A DNA stretch of 64,000 nt from Neodontobutis hainanensis (Eukaryota > Chordata > Actinopteri > Gobiiformes > Odontobutidae): NCBI GenBank assembly GCA_024349245.1, contig JALDNG010000451.1, forward strand, positions 124,001-188,000. The letters run 5' to 3'. This document shows, one piece after another, positions 1 to 9,433 of this stretch. The stretch's first letter is position 1. Each line of letters starts with the position of its first letter. A program made the position numbers and the translations under genes. Under the pieces are notes generated by a model. The model was not told the origin of the DNA. It saw nothing but the letters and a program-made list of their open reading frames with translations, and made no database searches.

Positions 1-763
1 TCATCTATTTTATCATCGTAAGATATTTCTTTTTGGGTTAATATTTTGAAAGTTACCTCTTTATGTTTTAAATAAACACAATTTTTGCGATGGTTCTTGA
101 AGTTAATTATTATAAAATCAATTTAAAATGAATATTATCGTAACCCGATTATACAAATATATATTCCTAATGAAATTTACATGATTAAACAATCCTCTTT
201 TCTTTAGGTCGATTTTTTATCTTAAAATAGTTTATATACATCTTCGTTTTTAGTCATGCGTGTTACTTACAGCATATTGATCATGAATTCGTTATATTTC
301 TAATTTATACTGCAAAACTAAAATCGATTTATCTTAAATCTTTTTTCTTTAAACTCGAAACACCTTAATCTGTTAAACCATTGTTTTCAATAAAATTTTA
401 TTTTGCTAAAAGATTTACGTATTCTTCAAGACGATAAAATGGATGAAAACCAGATTTTAGTGAAAATTAGGATTTAAGCCTTAATTGTTACATCTTCAAG
501 CATGACTTTTAAGACATTTGTAAATTTAAATATAAAGCTCAAAATTGTACCTGTAAATGCAAAGAAATGTTATTAAACGTTGATTCGATGAAATATTTTA
601 GCCATAATGTGCGAATGAATTCAAATTCTAGAGTCAGCTGATACAAAATAAATATGAAAATTCGAGCATCGATTATTCTATATTGACGTCCACAAAGAAG
701 GTGCAACATGATATTCGATAAATCAAAATAATAAGTCAGTACTTTGTGTTAAGTTCAAACGAC

Positions 764-1024
764 ATGGTAATTTTTAAAATTTGCAACTATAACACATTTA
801 AGCAAGAAGTGAAAAAGGTTAGCACGCATGACCAATATGGACATTTTACCTGGCTAGATGATTTCAATTTTTCAAAGAACAGTAAGTTTTTGTAAATATA
901 AACAATTTTAAAAATGGGTTTCATATCGTTTTATTTTAGAACGATACTTTATTTTCATAAACAAGATGATAGTAATCATATTTTAGCAGAAATATTGAAG
1001 CATTTAAAGATGCTTCATCTGTAA
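764..1024 (+). CDS. Small unidentified protein, two exons (about 68 aa)
   Basis: An ATG at 764 opens a frame that reads MVIFKICNYNTFKQEVKK and then VSTHDQYGHFTWLDDFNF. The frame would hit TAA shortly after a strong donor-like GTAAGT. Removing 886-939 (54 nt, GT...TTTTAG) joins it in frame to LYFHKQDDSNHILAEILK and a TAA at 1022, giving 207 coding bases, 69 codons. The residue mix (H, D, W, Q, G spread evenly) looks like a folded soluble protein, and there is no signal peptide or membrane segment. I do not recognise the family. The intron would be about twice the size of those in the BOP1-like gene; a donor at 882 is an alternative, but only the 886 donor keeps both exons in frame. It may also be one exon of a larger gene. 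It lies tail to tail with the minus-strand gene that ends at 1089. Confidence 0.4.
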
Positions 1025-1088
1025 TCATGTTTTATTTTAACTTTCGCCACTTATACAATTTATTTCCATCTAAATGTATTTTATCCAC

Positions 1089-1860
1089 TTAATAAAAATA
1101 TTTTTCTGATATATTATGAATGTCAACAAAGTTTTTTCTTTTAAACTTATTTGAAAGAACACCCTTTCTTCGAATTTTGCCGATTACAAATATCAAGCTA
1201 ACTTATCATTTTAAATTCACTCTTTAGGTTTGTTTATAAATCTTCCGTTCTTTGGGTATCCAGCTACACGCTCGCGAGCATCGAGGGATCAAATGACGAC
1301 TTTTACTGGAGGAATAAAAAAAATTAACTTTAAGAATTATTTCCAACCAAAACCATGACTAATCCTTAAAATCTAACAAAGATTTCAAAATTCGACAACG
1401 AAAATAGAACAATGTTCCCAAGAAGCGTGTCAACCAAGAATTTTTGTTTTGAATAAAACAAAATAATTTTGTTGAAATCATTGAAGATTAACGATAATGT
1501 CCTTTTTTTAAGAAAAAGAGGAGTTAAATCTACAGGGCTTCTATTTAAGACGCCTTACGTTTATTGTTGCCCATTCGTGAAGGTTTGCTTACTAGATTAA
1601 GAAACTAAGGTCTTCACCATGATTAGACACTCTTGGCAGTGTAAAAACTAGTAATCTTGTAGAGTAGGGCTCTTACCGTCTCCTCGGCCCATTAGTAAGA
1701 CCGCACCTCTGTGATATTGGTTCGATGGGACTTTCTTAAATCATTTTTGTCCTTGATATTTGGATCTCTTATACAGTTACTAAATCGCCCGTGACACCAT
1801 AGCACAGATATTATCACCTGTTGAATGTGAACAGATTATATCGTACACAAGTTTTCAGAG
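1089..1860 (-). CDS. Unidentified multi-exon gene with mini-introns (3' half resolved)
   Basis: Read on the minus strand, a long exon (about 1554 to 1378) encodes NRSPVDLTPLFLKKR, then KQKFLVDTLLGNIVLFSLS. It joins in frame through introns at 1359-1377 (19 nt), 1300-1328 (29 nt), 1250-1269 (20 nt) and 1198-1220 (23 nt), all GT-AG, to SSFDPSMLAS, NGRFINKPKD and LIFVIGKIRRKGVLSNKFK, ending at TAA 1089-1091. All four junctions keep the frame, which is hard to get by chance. The intron sizes match the BOP1-like gene. Further upstream, 1860-1620 carries more coding-like sequence (NCIRDPNIKDKNDLRKSHRT; then ETVRALLYKITSFY after a possible 24-nt intron), probably 5' exons of the same gene, but I could not join them to 1554. 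No family recognised: basic, Lys/Arg-rich C-terminus, no membrane helix. The start codon is not located. Confidence 0.5.
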
Positions 1861-2190
1861 TAAAACAGAAATAATCCTAAAAACGCTGAACTAACAGTCG
1901 CTTCAATTTGAGCTGCATTTTTGTATGCCATAAATAGGATATAAAATTCGGATAAGATTTACAGAGTTGGTTTATTGAGATAAAAAAGCTGAAATTTCCA
2001 CAATTGATATTATCCTATCAATTTAAGAACATAACACTTAATTTATGTTGGATGTTTAAAAAGATCTTATTTGATTATTCATCTGAATTTTTGTGAAGAT
2101 TTATGTGTGAAGACGCTAAAATTTTCACACTACCCCATAAATGAAAACCTAAAACTTAAATACTTAAATATAAATCGAAAATTAAGATAA
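1861..2190. other. Spacer without recognised gene
   Basis: AT-rich sequence between two coding-like stretches. No open frame with convincing composition, no tRNA-like motif and no repeat was seen. The 5' end of the minus-strand gene at 1089-1860 may reach into it. Confidence 0.4.
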
Positions 2191-2194
2191 TTAC

Positions 2195-2373
2195 GTGAGG
2201 GCAAACTTCATACAGAGTAGGAGAAGCTGTTAAATTATGTAAATTGCACAAAATTTGTCGCGCTGAAAGAATAAACCCTCCAAACCATCCTTACATCGCT
2301 GTTCATGTTATCGAAAAATGTGGTTTCGATAAATCAATACCTCAAACAAAACCTCATTATATTTGCATTTAAA
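2195..2373 (+). CDS. Unidentified exon, fragment of a gene
   Basis: After an acceptor-like GTGAG at about 2200, one frame stays open to TAA at 2371 and reads VGEAVKLCKLHKICRAER, then INPPNHPYIAVHVIEKC and GFDKSIPQTKPHYICI. Prolines, cysteines, histidines and balanced charge make it look like real protein rather than AT-rich noise. No ATG is in frame at the left, so this is an internal or terminal exon. A second frame over 2274-2400 is also open and could continue through a 25-nt GT-AG intron (2399-2423) into coding-like sequence at 2455-2515; I could not decide between the two. No family recognised. Confidence 0.3.
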
Positions 2374-2519
2374 GATAACACCACGTTTATCATTCTCGTT
2401 ATTACATTTATGCTAAAAATAGTTTTCGAATAAAGGTATTATATCTTTTTAGATTTATCGACCGAAGTTTCATCTTGGCCATTTTTTATATGCGCAGTTT
2501 GAGAGTGACTGCTTAATCT

Positions 2520-4400
2520 TGTTTCTTTAATAAAGATGGAAGAATGTTTTTCATTATATTTTTGAGAGGATACAACAATCATAAATTGAGGTTATTGACA
2601 CCAAATCCATTCAAAGAATGATTTTATATTTACAGTTTAGTGGTTAATGTTAGGAGACTGTTATGTGTCATGTACAGTTTATTGAATGCGAAAAATTCTA
2701 TATACTGAGCCGTCATACCTTGGGGAGTCAAAATATTAATTTTTTTAATATACAATAACTTCCAATGGGTTTTCAACGGAGTTTATCTTTTAAGCCAAAT
2801 ATTTTTTTCTATCGGAGAATATGGTGTAAAACATTTCGTAAAACATCTTAACCATTTAATTCCGAAATATATTAATTTAAATCGCTGCTAAAACCCAATC
2901 ATTGACATAACTGACAAAAAGAATAAATCTTTTGATCCGTTCAAAAGTCGGCGTGATGACCTGCAAAAATCTTATTATTCATAACTTCGTCACTCGAGCA
3001 TTTATAAAAGATTGGTCTTGACTACTACCTATTTAAAATTAGAAATATGTGAAACATAGCTTTTATAAAACTGTTTAGAAATTACGCTGCTAAAATATCA
3101 TTTAAATCGTTTTGAACGGTTTCAAAAATTTTGAATAAGAAAACAGAAAAAATTAATTAGTTTGACGAAAATCAACGAACATCATGATCATGAAACAGCC
3201 ATAGACTTATACATGTTTTAATGTACGAGTATGATCAAGATGTTTCATCTATTTTGTTGAGTTTTTTTGCTCAAATTATATGTTCTTATATATTTGTTGC
3301 TGAGGAAGTTTGATTATATGTTTAACGGAAATTACGTGAAAACGACCGAACGAATCTTCCATCACTTAGATTCATTTTAAAATTATTCTCAAAATTTCAC
3401 AGAGGACAAAAATTATTTTTTGCATTGTAAAGCACAAAATGAATGTAATTAGACTTATCTTACTCGAGATTAAAAAAGGGTATCAAACTGTGGCATGTAT
3501 AAAATTAGTTTATTCTACGTACAAAAGAAATTGTAGATTTCTACAAGTTGCAAAATTTAAACTCAAAAGTAGGACCATTTCTTAAAAAATAGCGAAAGAA
3601 ACAAATCCAATAGATTCAAGGACCAATAAAAACTAATAATTCGTTGAAGAGCTTTTCGTCTACAGAGAGCAATAATGTTTACATTTCAAAGTCGAAACTC
3701 AAATCAATACTTTTACAGTTTGGATTGATATAAAAATAATTAACTTTTAGATCGACATATACCGTTCGTTTCACTGAGAATATTCTTTATTGGTAATGTG
3801 ATTCTTGTTGATCACTTAGCTATATTGATTATTCGCTCTTTATTATTCTAATTCATTTATAAAAAGAATTGTGGAAAAAAGTTTTGAGGAAATTTGGTTA
3901 AAAATGAAGGTGGTGTAGTTCTTGAGGTGGGTATTATAAAGCCAAAAGTATTAAATAAAAGGTAATAATTGAAACACATTTATCGTTTCAATATTTTCAA
4001 CAATTGGTTTGTAATAAACCATAAAAAACACAGGAATAGTAAATTTTTAACATTTTTAATTATTAAAACAACTTGATCAATAAAAAATGTGAAGGTTACA
4101 TTTTTATTAATGCTCAATGTATTGAGGAATATAGAATTATATGAATCATTTATAGCAAAACTAATACATTTATAAATTACTGAGATTGCGCAATACTGTA
4201 AAATTGACGCTAAAGGCGTATAAGAATTCCAAAAATCAGCGCACGTTATTTTAGAAGCTTCGCTGATATTTTAAAGTATTCTTGGTTTTGAAAAACAGAT
4301 AAATACACGAGTGCTAAAATTAAAAATTTATAAAATTAACAATACATACAATTAAATCGCATATCGCCGTTGAAATGTTCATTTATACGATGAAATGAAT
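2520..4400. other. AT-rich region, nothing recognised
   Basis: Nearly 1.9 kb of AT-rich sequence with frequent stops in all frames. I see no RNA gene, repeat array or convincing exon. Short exons cannot be excluded because introns in this genome are tiny. Confidence 0.45.
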
Positions 4401-4404
4401 GAAA

Positions 4405-4713
4405 GCCAATTCGTAGATGCTACAAGTTTAAGGACCCTTTATGTTAGATATAAACCAATATTAAGTATTCTGTTTAACAGAGCTTGTTATTTTTAAAGGT
4501 TAAAATCGACAACATTTAATCAAATTGAGAGATTGTTGCAAACTTGAGTTGAACCCGGATAAATATTTTTCAATGGAATTGGGGTGCACCCTAGCTCGCG
4601 ATAAAACTATCTTTTATGATTTATATCAAAGATTGATCCGAACAATTCCAGATCCAGAGAAAGACAAACACCAGAAAAACATATCGAATTTTATAGTTAC
4701 ATGTGAAAAATAA
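4405..4713 (+). CDS. Unidentified gene, two exon-like segments
   Basis: Segment one starts at an ATG near 4398-4400 and reads MNESQFVDATSLRTLYVRYK before the frame closes near 4492. Segment two is open from 4504 to TAA 4711 and reads KLELNPDKYFSMELGCTL, ARDKTIFYDLYQRLI and RTIPDPEKDKHQKNISNF. The two lie in different frames with several candidate small GT-AG introns between them (for example 4460-4482, 23 nt, and 4499-4529, 31 nt), but none I tried joins them cleanly. The second segment has the charge pattern of a soluble helical C-terminus. No family recognised. It could be a pseudogene or a gene with one more small exon. Confidence 0.35.
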
Positions 4714-5435
4714 ATAGCAATTAGTCTAATGTATTTGTTGTAATGTTGAAATAGCCACTTAATCTGATGACTGCTATAATAGTGTAGGAGCCATATGTAT
4801 TTTAAATGTAAAGGGATTTATAATAGTGTCATTCAATTTATGAGCAGTAACAAAAATACAAGTAAGCGATCATTCACGAACGAAAATTTAGGTGACGTCA
4901 CAAAGTGTGCTCCCACTAGAAGTTTCTCATATCCGTATTCATATACCAAAAATATTGATTTAAATTAAAAAAAACAGAAACGTAAAAAAATCCATATTTG
5001 TAATGTTTGGATGTCGTAGGTCGTCGTATGAATATTAACCTGCGATGCGAAAATCCAGAAGTCGATTTTAAATAAGTTCTTCAACACTTTCTCAATAATT
5101 CTTAATCGACCGTGCGAATTTGCATAAATGTTAATTTAAAGAAGCATCATTTCATTCATAATTTTAAGCACACTTTTTTTCCTTTTGTGTAATTCATAAA
5201 GCTTATTCAACGCTTTCTTCATTTTAACACCAGGGTATAACACTGGGCATGATTTATTGAAACATAAATAATCTTTCACAATTAGAAGAATACACTAAAG
5301 ATTTTTGGTTTGAAAATAAATCTTTATTCGCTAATTTCAACATTCTGTTTACAGCAATAATGCAATTGAACTTTCTCAAGAATCTAGGGTAGTTCGTAAA
5401 TAAGATATTTAACACTTTTATCGAATGTAATCTCC
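4714..5435. other. Spacer, nothing recognised
   Basis: AT-rich sequence with dense stops in all frames; no RNA gene or repeat seen. Confidence 0.4.
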
Positions 5436-5627
5436 GTGATTCAAAGAGACACAGGAATTATGAGTGCATGGAGTTGCATGGTCAAGGGATGTAAAAAATA
5501 TATCATTGTAATAATTGGAATTTGGTTTTTTGGAATGTATAATATCGATGAAAAAATTCTGACATTCTGTTTTTCAGTCTGTGATTACAATTTTCATAGT
5601 TTGGAATATTGTTGTCACCAAAGTTAA
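5436..5627 (+). CDS. Possible membrane-protein exon
   Basis: A frame with ATG at 5460 reads MSAWSCMVKGCKKYIIVIIG and then IWFFGMYN, a Cys-rich start followed by a hydrophobic stretch long enough for one membrane helix, before closing at TAA 5625. The composition resembles the first helix of a small multi-pass protein, but AT-rich DNA gives hydrophobic frames by chance, and no neighbour exon could be joined. Low confidence. Confidence 0.2.
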   Translation: MIQRDTGIMSAWSCMVKGCKKYIIVIIGIWFFGMYNIDEKILTFCFSVCDYNFHSLEYCCHQS

Positions 5628-5721
5628 CCTAAGTTCAGAGACAGTAAGAAATAGGTTCACTTATTGTGTGGAACAATTTTGAGACATTGCGGCAAAGAAA
5701 AATGGGCCGATAAATTGATTA

Positions 5722-5943
5722 TTAACTAACTGTAGCATTTGACAAGTGTTCTTCTGGAATCACAGGTATAACAGACATTACTTTGTTGAAGGACAATGTG
5801 TTGAGTTGAATTCGAAGAGAAAGAAAACAATTTTTATTTTTCCTATAAAATAAGCGAGATCGAGAAACTCTCATTTCAACAATTTTCGCGATTATCATAC
5901 CTGGAAATAACGTTATTTCTGATTCCTGAAGGTCATTTGGCAT
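5722..5943 (-). CDS. Coding-like ORF, strand uncertain
   Basis: On the minus strand an ATG at 5943 begins MPNDLQESEITLFPG and the frame stays open for 73 codons to 5722, with a splice donor-like GTATG after the 15th codon. The plus strand is also open across 5927-6087 and reads NETDYSHLTTNDPVHFCDSQ, then NGAHIRILESML, which looks at least as protein-like. Only one of the two is likely real. The region 5700-6100 is therefore probably genic, but I cannot settle the strand or the splice pattern. No family recognised. Confidence 0.3.
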   Translation of the reverse strand: MPNDLQESEITLFPGMIIAKIVEMRVSRSRLFYRKNKNCFLSLRIQLNTLSFNKVMSVIPVIPEEHLSNATVS

Positions 5944-6099
5944 CTTAAATGAGACAGACTACTCACACCTCACGACTAACGATCCAGTCCATTTTTGTGA
6001 TTCTCAAAATGGCGCGCATATACGAATTCTCGAATCCATGTTGTGCCAAATTAAGATAACTTCACTTAAAAACACCACGTGCTATTGAAGACTGCATCC

Positions 6100-8618
6100 A
6101 TATCTTGTGCATTGTGTGAATGACAAGATGAAGAACAATTGTTAATATCGATGCTTTAAATGATATTATTCAATAAATTGAAAGAAAAGTCCTGTAAGCT
6201 ATAAATTGGATTAATGCTAGTTGTTACGCCATTAGTCCACTGCGCGTGTCAATATTAACAGTTTATTACTTCATAAAAACTGCTCTACCGCTAAGATTAC
6301 AAAACACGACTAATTTGTTGTTTTTGTATCCTATATCTTTCATATAGGTTAAACATTTTATTCCGGGTATTGAATTATTTCCAATATATCCTTTTATAAA
6401 GATTATCATTCATTTATTTTATGTTTAAATTCACATCCGCGTTCAAACCGAGAACGCGCAATAGTTAATTTTAAAAAGATCGTTGATTCGTGCAAAAATG
6501 TTATTCAAAATGTTGTTTTTATAAAAAAACTGTTTTTCGTCTTTCCACCAATTTTAAGGAATCATACTTCTGATATGTGGGATTCGCGAAGTTAATTATG
6601 GACATACATGAACGTCTTATTTTACTATTTTAAGATTCTTTGGTGAATTAAATGTCTAAATGTCGAAAGTTTTCATTAAAACTAACTATTAGCTTTAGTT
6701 ATTCCTACAAGTGTTAGATAGTTGTCATGTATTATTTTTAAGTTCCCCAGAATCCTTTTACAATATTCTATGATGAATTAACTCGGGGTATTTCTAATTT
6801 TTACTTTCAATTAATTGACAGAATTTATAGTTTAAAGCCTCGATATCAAAACTTGGAATCAGTAAATTTAACGAGTAACGTTAATAAGAAGATCTGTTGT
6901 GAATTCTTAACTTACACAAAAATATCAAAACTAAATATGAAATTGGAGAAGTTTTTGATACCGTTGCGCACAATCGAAAATACTGAATGCATGCTTTCTT
7001 GTATTCCTAGCAATTAAAAACTTTAAATGTCATATCTTAAAGAATTTTATTTAATTCCAGTTTTTGAAGGTTTTAATTGAGAATATAACTTCTTTTGACA
7101 TTTTTATGTGACAATCAGTATTTTTTCAGTCACAATCTATAATTCTCGTTTCAGGGCCTATAAAATGAATTTTTAAAATAAAATAGGTTTTGATACGAAA
7201 AAATAGTTAACTAAGTATGATTTGATAGATATTCACTCCTCGTACCTTGTATCAAAAATAAAAAAGTTAATCACTGAGTTTTGTGTTCAACTGAAGAAGA
7301 AAAATAATTAACTACTTACAAAACCTATTTTATTAAATCCATTAAACCATAAAAACGAACAACTAAAAATCGCAACATTATGATAATTTTGAAATGAAAA
7401 CTAATTAAAATTGAAAAACAACACTTAAAACAAGAATCAAAAGCTTTGTCAGACTATCAAGTAAAACAAGTGAACGATAGAACGAACTCCACGGTGATAA
7501 AGAAGTAATTGTTTGATAAATTGTTGAAAAACATTTGATTCATCGTTCAATCTTAAAATAAATATATACAGTTGATTTAAGTTGATATAGATGTAATTCA
7601 TAAGCTACGTTTAGCAGGCGCAGACCGCGTGGAGTTTTTGAATAACGAATTGTAATGAAGTAACTTAATATAAACCTTCCCCTATTTATAAATATTTATG
7701 TTTATTTGCGAAATGAACTAGTTGACTTTAGAACCGTAGTAGAATAAACTTCGGTACTCTGAACCACCTTAGAAGTTTTAACTAATACACGGGAACATAG
7801 GTTAATGGCTACGATAAGTTGGAAATACATTTTTCTAAGTAAAAATAAGTTTGGGTATTTAATAAAAATTAAATATTTTATTGAGTGCGCATGATCTGTT
7901 TTATGGTTCTCTTATTGATTAAATTCTAACAATTTTCATTTTCAAATTCTCCTTATTTAAGAGCGTTCGATTGTGCCTTTATTTAATTTATGTTTAAATT
8001 TGAAAACGATAACTTAAGTAAAATACCTGTGGATTTTAACAACTTCAAAGATTTGATATAACTTATTAAATTAGCCACTTTGATAATTTTAACAGATAAA
8101 GATAGCCGGTAAAAACAATTAAGTAAATGTCAGAATCGCACAACCATACTGGATAATTTTTAACTACCAACTCTTGAGTTTTATATGTGGTTTAAAAAAT
8201 TTTAGCATATGAATGAAAAATAAGTTTATTTTTCTAATACCGATAGCTCAAACGATACACCATCGAAACAGCCGATTACTTACGATAACTAATGCTCGCA
8301 CGTGAAACTTTTCCTTTCAATCAAAAAGTAAAATTTTCACCAACTTCACTTATATTGGTTTCTAATTAAGAAATAAAAATACTAGCTTCGTGAGTGACTG
8401 CACATCAACAATTGAATTTCGTTTCTAGATTTTTAAATGAAGTTACACAGATATTTTTTGCATTAAATCACTGAATTTTTTGTAAATATTAATGACCACT
8501 ATTATCTTCATATGCGAAAACTTTCTGAGAAAGTTTGTCTTTTTAATATACTATAAAGATATCTGTTTTAATTTTTTTACTTTACTTTTTATTAGATTTA
8601 AATCTTACAATAAATATA
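6100..8618. other. AT-rich intergenic region
   Basis: About 2.5 kb with no convincing exon, RNA gene or repeat. There is a slightly GC-richer patch at 7610-7640 without an open frame of note. Confidence 0.45.
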
Positions 8619-8970
8619 AAAGTATAAAGACGAATGGTTGGTCACAGTTAAAAATTTAAGAGCTCTGATTCCATTTTGCTCAAACGCTGAGAGAATAAAA
8701 TTCAGACATACGGCTACACAATGGCATCTAGACTACCATGATCGTCAGCCTGCTTTTGAGCCGGAGACGAGAATCAGGCGTCATAAGTCCGTAACTACTA
8801 AAAATATGAAAAAAATCTCGAAACTAGTATACGTGCGATAACATTTTCAAACGGCGTGTCGAAATCTCAAGGTCAATTGTGATAAAATTACCTTTGTGAA
8901 GAATTCAATTGACCACTTTCCACTTCGAAAAAAAGATTCTCCTCACCTCTACCGTATTCCGTAGCAAGTA
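8619..8970 (+). CDS. Unidentified gene fragment upstream of the BOP1-like gene
   Basis: One frame is open from 8619 to TAA 8839 and, in the same frame, from 8842 to TAG 8968. The first part reads YKDEWLVTVKNLRALIPF, ATQWHLDYHDRQPAFEPE and RIRRHKSVTTKNMKKISK; the second reads VNCDKITFVKNSIDHFPL and RKKDSPHLYRIP. A 45-nt GT-AG intron (8827-8871) would remove the TAA and keep the frame. GC content is clearly above the flanks and basic residues are common. There is no in-frame ATG at the left, so the 5' end is missing. It is co-oriented with the BOP1-like gene 460 bp downstream but does not match the expected BOP1 N-terminal sequence. No family recognised; a decayed mobile-element ORF is possible. 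Confidence 0.35.
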
Positions 8971-9433
8971 AAAATTACACACTGACTCAAGTTCAGAAGT
9001 AAAACTATAACAGTATCACGTTAAATAAAATTTAACAACCATTTGTAAAGTGTGTTCAACTACTTAAATAATAAAACGTTGACTCGTTGATTAAAAAAGA
9101 AGCACATGCGCTTTTAAATATTAATAGTTTCTTATTTTAAACTTGAATAACATATTCACACATTCAAATTAAAAATGCAGGTAGAATAAGCAAGTCTCCC
9201 TGAATCAAGTGTATTTTAAAAGCGTGTAAAACCTATTATTTATCATATTGCAAATAAAAATTTACGAGAATGCGCAAACGTCACTGCGTGATTCAAAGTC
9301 GCAAACATCAAACGAATCCAATTTTTATTTTCATAAAAATTAAGATTAATTCAAGAAAATAACCGAATATCGTAGTTTGAAATAATAATATCGAAGTATA
9401 ACGAGGTAAAAGTTTTTTACTTATTTTAAGTTA
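8971..9433. other. Spacer and probable 5' region of the BOP1-like gene
   Basis: No clear coding sequence. A 25-nt GT-AG candidate intron (9406-9430) just upstream of the ATG would fuse a further exon (reading SKYNE) in frame to the gene, so part of this stretch may be an unrecognised 5' exon or 5' UTR. Confidence 0.35.
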
